This document shows, one piece after another, positions 24,984 to 38,499 of a stretch of DNA of 64,000 bases; positions within the stretch are counted from its first letter, which is position 1; each line of letters starts with the position of its first letter. Made by a program: the position numbers and the translations under genes. The notes below the pieces were generated by a model. It did not search any database. It saw only the letters and a list, made by a program, of their open reading frames with translations, and was not told the DNA's origin. Source of the DNA: Hypericum androsaemum (Eukaryota; Streptophyta; Magnoliopsida; Malpighiales; Hypericaceae); NCBI GenBank assembly GCA_963995505.1, contig OZ023192.1, positions 7,795,001-7,859,000 of the forward strand, read 5' to 3'.

Positions 24984-27900
24984 ATGGCTGCGACGTCGTC
25001 GTCGGAGGCGGCGGAGGAGCTGACGCTGACGGTGAAATGGAGCGGGAAGGAGTACACTGTCCGAGTGTGCGGCGACGACTCCGTGGCGGAGCTTAAGCGG
25101 CGCATCTGCGAGCTCACTAACGTCCTCCCCAAACGCCAGAAGCTCCTCTATCCCAAGGCCGCCAACAAGCTCTCCGACGACGCCGTTCTTCTCTCCCACT
25201 TGCCCCTCAAGTCGTCCCTCAAGATGACCATGATTGGGTTCGCTCCCCTAATTTAATCTCTATGAGCAATCTCGTCTTTTCTTTATGGGTTTGTTAAGTG
25301 GAAGTTGTTTTGTTTCGATTAGGTTAAAGTCGATGGATCGCTCGCTAGGGCTTTTTTGTACTTTGTCTAGTCTAAACGAGTGTGCTTAATTGTGTGTGTC
25401 TTGTTTTGGTTCCCCGGCGCAAGATTAAGGTTGGCTTTTGGGTTTTGTGTTTTGCATTTGCTGATTCGATACTTTTGGCTGCTCGTTTCGTCGACTATGG
25501 TCTAAAATCTCGAGAAAGACAATGGAATTAAATCTTAGGCTTTTCATCATAGCTGTTGCAAATGGTTTGGTGATACTCTCATTGTTGCTATAGTTGGCGG
25601 CTTTTGGGAAGAACATCTGTACATAATAGCGGGAAGATGCAATTTTGAACAACTTTACGACTTTTGAGCTGTTCGATTACAAGTATTTCCTCTATGTGAG
25701 CAGCAATTTCACAGATGCGGAATGTTCTATTGTTAGGTCTGTTCTCAGTAGGGGATGTGGCCTTGTTGCAATGCAGACCTGTCTGTTCGAGTGGTCGGCG
25801 TCTTATAGGGAGTTTTTTACCATCCAATATACCAGTTCAGAATTAATGCCTTGACCACCAGTCAACAACTTGATTCAGGAGTCTAGGGCTTCATATTTGG
25901 AAGAAACATATTGTTTTCCATGGCATACAGGCAGGGAGTGTGCCATTTGTGGCTCAAACTACGTGGCTAACCCAGACTAAATTGCTCCATTGGAGAAGAA
26001 AATTGACACTTTTCATGTGAAGTCATTGCTTGAGAAGATTTTATTAATGCATTGCAGTTGGAACAAGCACAATTAACTAGAAGTTCTACAAGGGGAATTT
26101 TTAATTGCCGTTCATATGACAAACTACTAGGTGATGAATTAGATCCCTTTTCTCCTACGAAAAAAACTCTCTGCCTATCAAATATCATTTGCCAACTTAA
26201 TAATGCAGTCAACGTGATATATGGAGTTGACTCGCCTGATGGAGGCATTGCTGTAATACAATGGTTTCATCTCGCGCAGATGCTGTAAGACTGGTGCAAT
26301 AGAGATGTCATGATTTCAAATGCTTGCTTGTCGAACAGATACCAAAACAGATCTGGCCAGTTATATGACAAACTAGTAATTTTGGACTGTAACATGTTCT
26401 TTTTGGAAGGAAAATGGATGGTGATTTGAGATCTAGATGATTCTTGTGCTAGTTGATGCCAGGAACATTACAATCGTGATATTGACACTTAATTGCTGCT
26501 CGAAATCGTCACCTTGGACATGAGAATGTGTTATTGATGCACAAATTAGAATCAGCCTTTGAATTGCACAATGTTCTGTTTTTGGTTCGATTTCATAACA
26601 TTAAAGAATTTAACTCTTCTCATCTTTGCAACTGTGTTTTCAGTACGGTGGAGGATGACATAATTGCAGATCAGGTAGATTCCCCAGAAATTGTTGATGA
26701 TTTTGAGCTTGGGCAAGAAGAAGCTGTTGAGATCAAGGATAAAGAAGTCAACAAACAAAAACTGAGAAGACGCATTGATCAATACAAGGTATGCTGTTGA
26801 TTGTGGATAATTAGGTACTTGTCAATGCTAGGTGGGTATGCAAAGACGGTGTTCATTTTTGCATGTTATTCAGTTTCTCTAATATTCTGTCAAAAGTGTC
26901 TCTGGTTTAATGATAAGTTTATGTTTCCAGGGTTTGAACCCTGGTCCTGGTTTAGGTAACTAGGTTCATGCTTTTTTTCCCCTATAAGCTCTTTATCTGG
27001 CTTTGAGGATGTGGAACAAATAATTTTTAAACCCTAAGAGCAAAAACTGTTGGTTCAACAGAAAACAGAGACAATTATCTGCTCGACAAAATTAAATTTC
27101 TCCTGCTGGCCTATTCTTTCAATTTACAGAGGAGAAAGCAAAACATAAATACGACTTGGATGGCTATCATCTAGCAAGCAAAGAAGGATTGAGGTTATAA
27201 TCTGCAAAGATTCCTGGGGTTGGGGTTGGGGTTGGGGTTCGTCATCCTCATCCAAAGTTTTTTCCTACCCTTTTCCACGCAAGCTGCTCAGCATACACTT
27301 TTCCCCTTGGGAGTCGACCCTAATGAGTGAAAACAGTCCAGCATAAGCATAAAAATAGCTACTCAGTAAACACTAAAAATGATTTAAGCTACAATGTGAT
27401 ATCCCTGGTGAAGCTGTAGGAAAAACAAAATGGTTGTTTGTCTTCAACTCTGAAAATCCAAGCTGTCCTTAGGCAACTTTTACAAGGTTTGAAGGGAAGA
27501 ATCATGCCTAGCTGCCTTATAACAGAAAATTGAAACTTTTGAGAGAACAGTTGGTTTGCAATCTGCAATTGTTTTTTTGTTGTTGCTGCCTGCTGATTAT
27601 TTGCTACGCTAATCTCTTGTCAGCATTCCTTTTGAAAATCCACGTCATTGTTTCTCTTTGCTTTCTGGTTAGATCTTCATGGCATCTTTTTCTCCCTTTT
27701 GAGATTATTACTTGATGTCTTAATTTAGACCAAAGCACTCTCCACTTTCTATTAATTTTCATGGTATCTTTTACTCCCTTTTGAGATTATTCTACCATTG
27801 CCTTCATGTCTTGCACTGCTCCTTTTACAAGTGAACCTTTAACTTCACATCCTAATTCAAACCAAATAACTTTGCTATTGTATTCAACATGGGCAAAAGG

Positions 27901-30133
27901 GCTGTTCAGTTGAATTGGATCATGGAAGCAAATAAGCAACAATTATCAATTCCGGGATGATTATGAAAATTATAGATTTCAACAGCAATTTGACAATTCA
28001 ATTTTTTCATCTCTGATGGGGGGGCTGGTCCAATTTTGTATATTTGTGAAGGATTCCTTTAGCTGAACTCACTCATTTCGCTATTTTATGCACTTAAAGA
28101 GTGTTTGTTGGCCAGTAAGTCACCAATGATTTTGTGTTGAATAGCTTTCAACAACCTGTCTTTTTGGTATGAAGGCAATGTAATGCCTATGATTCTGTGG
28201 AATCTCATTTTCCTTACTAATTTGCGTATTCAACCATCTCCAAGGTGATTTGTGTTTGAATATTCTATTGTTCTAGAAATAATGTTATGTCGTTCTGGTG
28301 TTTATCCGTGTCATATCCTTCTATCCTTCCAATCAGATATGATGGCTCAGAACTGCCACTACTGCATGAACTTATATCTTTGAAAGCGATAAGCCCTGGA
28401 CTACTAATGTTACTACACCAACTACTACGACCTACTACTACCACTACTATTATATCCTGCATCGTTAGGTGTTATAAAAGTCGAAGGACTGCTTCATGTC
28501 TCGTGACTGATGGAAATACAACCGGTTTGAGCATAAGCAAGAACTACAACTTGCTTCTTCTCCATCTTCTATCTCTATTAACGACAACAAAAGCACACTT
28601 TTTTGTTGCTTCTCTGATTATCCCCCTTAAAATAAATTAGAATGCTAAGTTGACTGCAATTTCGATACGCATGTTTATTGTTCAGCTAACTTGATCATTC
28701 TCCTGCTTGGAGCTACCAGTGATGTTCTTTTACTTTTCGTAGATGAAACTTCTGAATCCATGTCGGCATGGGAAAAAACTGCTTGTTCTGGACATTGATT
28801 ATACATTATTTGATCACCGGTCAACAGCAGAGAATCCTCTCGAACTTATGCGACCTTGTGAGTCACCTCCTTCAAGATATTCATTGAAATGTCTTCTTAT
28901 CTACGTGCTGACGGGCATTCTTCTGCAGATCTTCATGAATTTCTCACAACTGCTTATGCTCTTTATGATATTATGATATGGTCTGCAACCAGGTCAGTTT
29001 CACATGACGCGTTGTATCTTATGTTTTCCCCTTTCATGAAGTAATAAAAGTTGTAAGAAATTTATCTCTTCAAAAACTCTTCAATTACCATATTTTTCTG
29101 TTTTATCACATCGTTCTGGCCCAGAAAATGCGTATTATGTAGTCTATAGTAAGATATAGATGTTTATATGAAAGCTTGATGTGTAACATATATGAATACT
29201 TTTGCAGTATGAAGTGGGTGGAACTGAAGATGGGACAGTTAGGGGTATTAGATAATCCTAACTACAAAATCACCGCCCTTCTTGACCACTTAGCAATGAT
29301 CACCGTTCAATCAGATAATCATGGCATCTTTGACTGCAAACCGCTGGGATTGATTTGGGCTCAATTTCCCGAGGTACGTGTTCATGATCAATTTGGTATT
29401 TTGTTCTTAACTCTTGCAGTCCCCTTTTTAAGTGGCTGTTTTGACTTGGTTTCTAGAATATCAGCTGTGATCTAGCACTTGACACATAGCTGAATATGAC
29501 ATATTGTTATTTGTAAATCTTTCTTCTTCTCTTGAAAAGGATTGGCAATCCATCTGATAGTCATATCGCCACATATTTCATTGATAAAGGGGTGTTTGCC
29601 ATTGGCAAATTGATTGCTATAATACCAGACCCATTTTATTCTACCTTAAATTTAGTTTTTAGCATACAAGTTCGCTGAAAAGGCTGCAATCGGCCTATTT
29701 CTATGAGAGTTATTGTTCAAAGCTTGTTTCATATGTTTTATTGGAGAAAATATGGCTATACTGACCGAATCAGTTGATAATAGTGGGGATGTTGGCATGG
29801 CAAATCAGACCAGTGATAATTTAATCTGCATCTAGTTTTAAGTGCATACATGAAAAATGACAAACTTGAAACTTTACCTTGTTTCAGTTCTACAATTCCA
29901 AGAATACAATAATGTTCGACGACCTTAGGAGGAACTTCGTGATGAACCCACAAAATGGTTTGATTATCAAGCCATTCAGGAAAGCTCGTGTGAACCGGGA
30001 CAGCGATCAAGAGCTTCTTGATCTTGCATGCTATCTGACTTCCATAGCAGCTTACGATGATATAAGCACTCTTGATCACAGGAAGTGGGAATTTTTCACA
30101 GATGATATTTCCAAAAGACGACGGCGTTCATGA
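24984..30133 (+). CDS. UBLCP1: Ubiquitin-like domain CTD phosphatase (UBLCP1 type)
   Basis: Six exons give 329 residues: 24984-25237, 26644-26788, 28743-28857, 28929-28992, 29208-29373 and 29888-30133; frame kept at every border. Residues about 12-82 are a ubiquitin-like domain ([24 protein letters not shown]). The HAD/FCP phosphatase domain starts [15 protein letters not shown], with nucleophile D150 and D152 of the DxDxT motif; [33 protein letters not shown] and [17 protein letters not shown] follow. In animals UBLCP1 binds and dephosphorylates the nuclear 26S proteasome, lowering its activity. The Arabidopsis counterpart is, as I recall, At4g06599. Length fits the family (about 320-335). 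Intron 2 is about 1.95 kb and holds a G-run motif at 27216-27237. The gene is tail to tail with the MLO gene. Confidence 0.93.
27216..27237 (+). other. Four-run G-quadruplex motif in UBLCP1 intron 2
   Basis: Four GGGG runs separated by TT only (27216-19, 27222-25, 27228-31, 27234-37), on the coding strand, inside the intron. This fits the consensus for an intramolecular G-quadruplex in DNA or pre-mRNA. It is not the plant telomere repeat (TTTAGGG). Confidence 0.7.
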
Positions 30134-30551
30134 ATCGGCTATGCGTTTGCAAGACTCTGAGAAGAAATCCGGAGCCTATACGTTTGGAAGACTTTGAAGG
30201 AGAAATCCGGAGGCTATGCGTGTAGAAGACTCTACTTTTTCGCTTTTTGTTGGCTACAAGAAACTCTTGGATTACAAGCCTATTTTCTAGTACGCAACTT
30301 CTCTCAATTCCTTGGACAGTGTTTGCTTGCTGCTGTTTGTGGTTTTCCCTGCAACACTTCGGAACATATATTCATGGCTAAAGTGGAAAGTGAACGAAAA
30401 CATGTCAAAGCTCTAGCGAGGTTTGACTTGAATATAACAAATGAACATATTTTATTCTATAAGAAAATTCCTTTCCTTTTCTTTATGAAGGTCCTACAGA
30501 GCTTTATGAAAAAAGTTTTCCTATAAACTGCAACAAGGTAGGAGTTTCTGT

Positions 30552-33500
30552 TCAATTCTTTTGAAACAATTCATAGAGGGTCTCCTCATGTGGTTCCTCC
30601 TCAATATCGCCATCTTCATCCATAATGGGAGGCTGTGAGGTGCTAGTCTTCAAGTACTCTTCTATTCGTAATGAAATTTCGTCTTGGCGTGAACTCGAAG
30701 AGCGATTTGCATCCTTTGCGTCTCCAGGTAGCACTCCGGAAACATCGTTCAACTCGCCGGATGAGGACACCCGTGATATGGTACCGGATGCAATGGTGAT
30801 CTCATCTCCCTCATCAATGGTCATGTCTAGTGAGCAAACTGATCTTGTAGCTAATGAAGCTGCATAGTCTCGTTTCGACTTGTCTCGTACTCGCTTGCAC
30901 CAACTGTGGAGTGACTCTCTAACACTCTCGGCAACCAATGCTTTCTTCCACCGCGATCCCATCTGCAACATATTTCATCACCTAATCAGGCTGTTACAAC
31001 ATGCATACGATCTCTAGTTTACAAAATCATTAGTATAACTAAAGGTTCCATTAGTTTAACATAAGATAGAGAGATCGTAATTAGCAAAATTACTTTGAAG
31101 ACTGCATTTCAGATTTTCATACCTGAGTAACGATTACATTCAAAGGAACTGTACTATGGCTGCACCAGAACTGAACAACGACTCTGCATTTTTTTCGGGC
31201 ACATTATGAGCAAGGTGTTTTAGGTAAACAAATTTAAATGTTATTTCATAGAAATTAAATCTATATTATAAAAAAATTAGGACAAAAAATGTTCTAAACT
31301 ATTGTATGATACGTTGATCGTTCAGAAATAGAACAAGTAGAAAAAGAGAATGATCTCATCGGTCTAGAATCTTGATATTCTACCTTAACTATGATAGATA
31401 AACTCGATGAGGTATGTACAAGACACATCTACGTCTTTCAATATTTCCCTCAACTAAGTCTATATTCTTTTTGTCAAACTCAACCCAAAGATAGAATATA
31501 TTTTTTAGGGTTAAGATAGGCAGAATTCTAGGTTTACACAATTTAAGAGACAAATACATGACCAATAGTTTCTACTAATATGCACATTGATTGAATGAGT
31601 GGCACTGGTGAAATATGATTAGATACTGAAAGGACAAAATAACATATCGACTTACCCAGAAGCTAAGCGGATGATAATCATGTAATGGTTCTTCATGAAA
31701 CATGATCTCTTCTCAAATCCCCACTACAGAAATAAAAGAGAAGTATATCAATACCTAAACAAGCATTTAGAGGAGAAGACAATTTTCAATAATATTTTTT
31801 TCTCTGCTGCAACATTGGTTCATCCATGTAAATATTAGTTTACATGAAATTATTAGGCTAGTTTTTAAAATGAAATAGCAATATCAATCCCAATATGTTC
31901 TTAAGAATTCAAACTCGAGATCTCTTGGTTAAGCTAGAAAAACGCTTTCACTAATTGATCCAACTGTTTGTTGGTAGCATGGCAAATGACAATACTAAAA
32001 CAGGAGCCTCGTATGAGAACTGTAATCTTAAGGTGTCACAACTTACCAAGGACCAGATAAAGGTTGCCATTTCAAATGCATTCTGCAAGAGCCATTGGAA
32101 AAAATAGACAGCAAGTGAGAGATATAATTATATTACATAACACTTTTTATATGCGAGTCAGAACCATATCATATACATATATTTACCTGAAATATGATGA
32201 ACTGTATCAACCTTAACAAAATATCTGGTTTGCTGAACCAAAACAGATCATCACGCGGTTTCACTTGATTCCCGATCGATGGGCCCGTTTGTTCCTTAAT
32301 TTCTAGGGCTAAACTCGAAACAATATGCTGTAGTTTTGTCCCCACGAGCATCACAAGCTTTGTATATCAAACAAAGTGCAAAGCAAAAATAGTTGGTAAA
32401 AATATTTCGAGTTCGAGTATTTGTCTAGAAGAAAGAGTAACATAAATATACTTACAATAGCCGGAATGAAGGACAACCAGAAGTAAATGTTCAAACCTGT
32501 AATTAAATGCAAGATATGCAATTGAGAATCATCTTGTACAAGTAAAGAAAAACACACGTTTTTCAAATAAATTTTTTTTTGTTGCAATGTGTATAAAAAG
32601 AAATGACATATTACCATGGATGTTGATGAAAATGCATATGATAGCATATGCCCATAGCGGCCAGCTGCAAAATTGAAAGTAAATCTAGCTAAGCAATTAT
32701 ACAAAATTTACATATTATGTGTGTAATATTTAAATAAAAGCATAAAATACAAATAATGACATCAAATTGTTTTTGTACTCCTATATATCTATTAAAAAGG
32801 AGATGCGCATTTCATTTAGATTAATCATTGTTAAAACGTTCTCTACATGTCCGATTATAGTCTAGAAAAGCTATGCAAATTTCTGAATGTTGTTTCCAAC
32901 GTTATAATGGATTAGAGCAAATTCAATTTCATTTGGCAGATTTTAAGAACATTATAAGATATATTAGTTACATAAGAACATTTATCAATGAAGTTTTGCT
33001 ACGTACCTAATTCCCAAAATGCCATGGAATTCGTCTTCCATGCTACGAACCATATATTTATGGAAGTTATATGAAGGTGGCAAGTTGTGCTTCTGGAAAA
33101 TTGACATCATGCAACAATTTGTAGTACAATCAATTGAACATATTACACCAAGAAATTACAGCAATCTGATTTAACTATGCAAACAAATAGCGGTGAGATA
33201 TGACATATTATATGATCGTTGTTATTCAAGTGTGAATTAATATATTGTCGGGTGTCTTTGAACCTTAATAAGATATCAAAACAACAAATAAAAATTCTTC
33301 ATGTATACACAAGACCATCAAATTTTGTACTGTCTTGCTAACTCGTTAATGATATACATATATACACACAACATACTCGCGCACATATAGATATACATAC
33401 ATACGTATAACTAAACTATCAGGATATTGTCTTCAACATATTAAGCATAAACTCCGTAGAAACATTTTATCATAAAAATAGTTCAGCACTCACAGTGATA

Positions 33501-36500
33501 ATGCCCAAGCGCAACGCCAAATAATCTGATTTTCTTAGAGAGCTCTTGAATTGTCGTAGGAAGCAAAGCTACAAAATTGAAAGTATTTATATGTGAAATA
33601 GTGGGTTGAAGTCATATGTAATATGTATTTAACAACATAATTAAATTTATAAATAGTTTAATTTATTATCAAGATTGATGAAAAATTTATGTTACTTAGA
33701 AAAATTATATCATCTTTGCGATGTTACTTACTTGTACTAGCAAAATCTAGGCTAAAACTTAAATAAGTCTATTTTACGACAAATTAGCCGTCAACCTATT
33801 CACAACTATATCTGTCAGTGCTTTATGTTTAATTTTTTTATAGGTAGAATTTTATTAATGGTAATGATATGTACATATATACAAAGAGTGAAATTTCCTC
33901 GTACTATTTGTAGCCAGTGTCCTCGTTCAAAACTCCACAGTGAAACTCCATGGGAAAAAACTGCACAATGATGTATGTTTTACTCTAGGAGTTTTACTTT
34001 TATTGCATGTTTTGTATGTCCACCTTTGTACATTTTATTTGTTGGAGTAATACAATATATACACATAAAGAAAACTAGGCTACAACCTACCTGGAAAGCA
34101 TATTTATGATTTCTTCATAAATATTCTTGTATGAATTTCAACGGTTACGTTATAATCATTTATACATGTAATTTTTTTTATTTCATTGAAATTTTCATAT
34201 TCTACTTTATCTTTCTATAATGATAAAAAATTGATTGAAGTCACGAAATAAAAAACTTTCAATAAATTGAATGGTTTCCTTTTTTATATAGTCATAAAAA
34301 ATGATACTTTAACTATTGGTAAACTTTCATTCAATTTTTCATAACTTCTCTTCGTTTTCCACAAATTTATTTTAAAACTGTGAGCCCCGAAGAAACACTT
34401 GCATTTAACATTGGTTATCAAGTATACAGACTCTAAAAGGCTAGCTATTTTCATTTATTAAATTTATTGTTTGTTGTACAGCTTAAAATCGAATAACTTC
34501 CATACCAGCAAAACATGTAACATTAGATATACTTGGTAGAAAATGAGAGAGAGATATAATTATATAAATACAAAATAATTGACCTTTGTTAATCTCCAAC
34601 TGATTTTTAGTTTAGACAGTAGGCTAATAAAATTATGCCAAAACGGATACAGTTACGCGGTTTAGAATCTTCCAAAACAAAGGGGTGGTTTGGTAATTAG
34701 CACAAAATAGAGAGAAATGGTAGTTCTATTGTCAGTTATTGTGGTTCAATTGTTCAATCATTCAGTTCAATTGTGTTCCAATTCCATTGTTCAATTAATG
34801 TGGTTCAATTATTATGTTATTGTTAATATGATTACATCATTATGTTACGATGTGCATTAAAATTAGAAGGTAATAAGAAGCTCACCATCCATATGAGGAC
34901 CCGGCTTCGGCTCCACGGATGAGATGTGTGATGAAAAACGAAAGTGGATTGTCTCTTCATCACCTTGTTTTTCTTTGCTACAAATGGGTAATACCAATTC
35001 AATTAAGAATCATACAAGATGCAGAAAAATAAACAATTGAACTTTTGATGACAACATACACCTAGTCACGGAAGTATCTTAACAAATCATTGGTGCTTGA
35101 GTAGAAATTTGTATACTGATAAAGTCCTCTTAGTCATTTTGTAATCCTAAATATTCTAACTCGAGATTAAAATAAATCAAATTTCTAATTACTTGGTTAC
35201 TAACACTTAAATGACACTCATATATTGTAGCCGACATGTAAGTCCCATGTGGTGATCCGATGTATATGGTCGAACTTATGCATTGCGCAGTGCACGCCTT
35301 AAAGCGAAAATTGGTTAAAGCCATAGTACACTATCAATGTTTTTTTATATCCATCAACTTGTAAGGGTATTGTTCTAATTTAATCAGATTTTGAGTTCGA
35401 GTTCTTGAGACGTTACCAGTGTTAAATATTTGTTGTGAGAGTTTTGTACCTAAAGATTCTATCCGACTCGGATCTGGATAGTCGATCCTCTGATCCAAAT
35501 TCCAGATGGTTTAAAAAAATCCCTATATTAGTAAACCTGATCTAAGCCACATGGGACTCTTCAATGCTATTGACAGCGAAAAGGAATTGTGGAGCAATTA
35601 ATGCGAGGAAAGAAGAAGATCAACAAGAGTGTACATATTCTTGTGCACTTGCGTTGAGCAAATAGAAGTTTTTGGGAGAGCTAACTTTTGAAATAGAATT
35701 CGACAGTCTCTCAATACCGAGATTCGCAAAACAAAACAAAAGTTTGAGAATGTATATACCTTGCAAGATCCCGTCCGCTACTTCACTCGCTTGGTTCTCC
35801 CATTTTCTCCAACTATATATCTACAAGGAACAATGAGCAAACCGATCCAACTCCGAAGGGACAAAGAACACAAAAATTGCAACATGAAACCAGTGAATAT
35901 GAAGTGCTATTACCTTGCTCATAGCAAGACCAACTGCCATGCAACTGTAAAGGACATGAGTAACTCCGAGGACAAACAAGAAGCGGTGAAGCTGCTCGAG
36001 GCCCTCGAAGGAGACGAACGGTTCGCGACCCTGCAATCATCATCAAGCATTTCACACGTCCCAGCTCGAACTAGCATAATTTCCTTGCAAGTTTCAGGAC
36101 TAGTATGATTTAGTTATTACTTCGCCGCATTGATGAGTTGTATCAGTAGTTAGCCCCCCGGGAATGCGAGTCTCATTCGCGAAAGAAGAGGGACTCGCGT
36201 GCGCAACATTCTGGAAGCTGTCGTAGTCGTTCTCCGAACATAGGTAGAACTTGCTGCTGAACAGAGATGAATTCACACAGATCTCGGATATCCATCGTGC
36301 CGATTGTGCCAGCAACAGAGATATAAGGCCAAGCAGCATCAACTCTGAAAGGAAATAAGTTATTTCAGAACACAATGCAGAGACATTTCCTAAAGAAATG
36401 TTGCAGCAATCTTCTTAAACGGATCCAAACCCGGAAGATCTGCATTGCATCGGCAGCTGAAAGGCGGGTGAATGCGAATGAAACAGCTTACCTTCCTTGA

Positions 36501-36756
36501 TCTTCTCCAAAGAAGCATACAAAGCTTTCCTTCTCGTCTTCTTTAACCACTGCCACACCAAATCGAAAGCTTAGAATCCGATGTTTCGGATACGGAGAGG
36601 AGACGAACATACTGACTAACCATTTACCTTTCCACATCTGTAGATGGAACGTTCGAATAGGAAGCAAGCAAAGACGAGGACAGTCACAACCGAAGCTACA
36701 GAATACGTAGGGGTCTCGGCTAATGACCTCCCCTGCCTCTCCAGCACTTGCTCCAT
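30552..36756 (-). CDS. MLO: MLO family seven-transmembrane protein, MLO4/MLO11 clade
   Basis: Fifteen exons on the minus strand give 559 residues: 36628-36756, 36492-36549, 36121-36344, 35914-36030, 35760-35820, 34886-34977, 33494-33568, 33007-33092, 32615-32664, 32456-32496, 32187-32357, 32047-32082, 31656-31723, 31123-31183 and 30552-30962. Frame is kept throughout. Typical blocks are [14 protein letters not shown] near the N-terminus, [84 protein letters not shown] and [20 protein letters not shown]. The calmodulin-binding helix follows at about 424-450 ([20 protein letters not shown]). Order and wording fit AtMLO4 and AtMLO11, which act in root touch and gravity responses, rather than the powdery-mildew clade V proteins. 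MLOs are plasma membrane calcium-permeable channels. The intron between exons 6 and 7 is 1.3 kb. Confidence 0.94.
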
Positions 36757-37436
36757 CTTCTTCAACCCAATTCGTGGGCAATCTTATTTTTTTGTATTTG
36801 TTTTTGGTTTTTCATGAGGTGTATACCTCAGTTCCAAGTGCGCGGATCTTGTCCAATTTATTGCAGGATTAGTTTAATAAAAGTTTCTTGTCCTTTGCTA
36901 GGACTTGGTAGACAAACCCACATTTTTTTGATCATGGAAATCGCTGCGACATTTGTTTAACTTTGCATGTGCTTCCGCCTAGTAGCAACCTACCCACATG
37001 CGCAGATGGTGGTTGATTTATGTGTAGTAGGGACGAAAATTGAGGTCGCTATTAATATATTTTTTTAAATAATGGTTAAATATTCCTATTTACTTGCTCA
37101 AAAAAATTTAAAAATATCTTGTATTTGAAATTGATGCACTTAATCCTTATACTTCTCCTTCTCCAAACATACTAATTAACACTTCAAAACCACTTTTCGA
37201 TCACACGGATGACGTCTCACAAGACTGCATCCCCCGGCTAAAATCTCTAATAGATGTTAAAATTTTTGCCGAAATGGTGTTCGTTTCCAAGTATTCCGGG
37301 TCAGAATTCATTTTTTTTTCGTCTTCTCTTACCACAATTCAAAATATTCCTTTGGCTTATGCCACAGTTCAAAATTTACCTTCGAAATGTGAGACCAAAG
37401 GAAAATTTCGAATTGTGGTCTAATTCGAAATCGTTT
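36757..37436. other. MLO upstream region
   Basis: Promoter and leader of the MLO gene, read leftward from 36756. T-rich near the start, then AT-rich with no clear element ends. It stops at a hAT-like element at 37437. Confidence 0.5.
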
Positions 37437-38240
37437 TAGGGATGGCAGAATTACTCATACTCTGTAGGTCAGACCCTATTCTTACTCTATAGATCTATGG
37501 TATTTTGACTTTGACTGGGTCTAGGGTAGAGTATGAATATAGGTCCATGTTTAGAACTAGGGTAAATGATTCAAACCATACTCTTACTTTTTTACCCTAC
37601 TTTAGACCCTACCCTAGTTATACCCTAGTTAGACTCTAATTAAACTCTATATGATATGTATTCATGTGTCTAGTGTTGCCTCACCATATTTTTAGCAAAT
37701 GAGGTAGGATAATACGCACTCATCAACGTGGATTGTATCTTGAAACTTTAGAGGCTTTGATGTGTCTTCAACATTGATTGTGAGAAGCTACGAGTGGAGA
37801 TAATTTTCTAACACTATATCTTGTTATTATGTTATTACAGAACTAATTTAGAAGATCTCATGGGAATGGATCACTAGAAACTGGTTTTCTATATTTTTTT
37901 TGTTGTTGTTGAATTGTTTATGTACTTAAAAAGAAGAACCTTGTACCATTTACATTAAATTGCAAAATTTATATTTCTTAATTTTCTATTGAATGTTGAT
38001 GTGTAACGTAGTAGATGTCTTGAATTTATTTAAATTTTATATATAAATTGATTTTGTGCATAAAAATTATCAAAAAGTAAAATGTTAAAAGGTCGGACCC
38101 TACAAACCCTGAGTCTTTTGGAGGGTAGGGTATGGGTCTATCAAAAAAATTTTATAGGGTCGAGGGTAGGGTATGGGTCTAACTCCAAAAACTAGGGTAT
38201 GTGTAGGGTCTTACCAATACCCTACCCATTGCCATCCCTA
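37437..38240. mobile_element. Non-autonomous hAT-like element
   Basis: 804 bp with short inverted ends: TAGGGATGGCA on the left and TGCCATCCCTA on the right. The next bases inside are GTAGGGTC/GACCCTA-rich on both sides. TAGGGNTGGCAA ends are typical of plant hAT elements. The 8-bp flanks AATCGTTT and AATCTTCC match at only 5 of 8, so the target duplication is decayed or the borders are a few bases off. No transposase frame. Confidence 0.65.
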
Positions 38241-38499
38241 AATCTTCCTTCTAATTGTGGTCACCCCGGGCCTACAAATACCCATCTCTCAAGGTTTCCT
38301 TCGTTCTCTTCCAAAAAACCTACCCTTCACCAACAACGTCTTCCCCCGGCTTGACGTCCTCCCCATCCATCCCTGCGTCCTTCCTCGACGTCCTACGACG
38401 TCCTCCCTTGTGGTCCTCCCATCCTGGCGTCCTCCCTCCTCCAGACGTCTTCCCCGTCCGTGAGCGCCGGCCGTCCAAGAGCATCACTGGCCGTCCAAG

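Noticed and set aside
27216..27237. Possible telomere repeat
   Set aside because: The unit is GGGGTT with four copies only, not the plant TTTAGGG unit; a simple G-run in an intron is the better reading.
28287..28640. 117-residue frame in UBLCP1 intron 2
   Set aside because: It includes an ACT microsatellite, has no domain and lies wholly inside an intron defined by good splice sites and family similarity.
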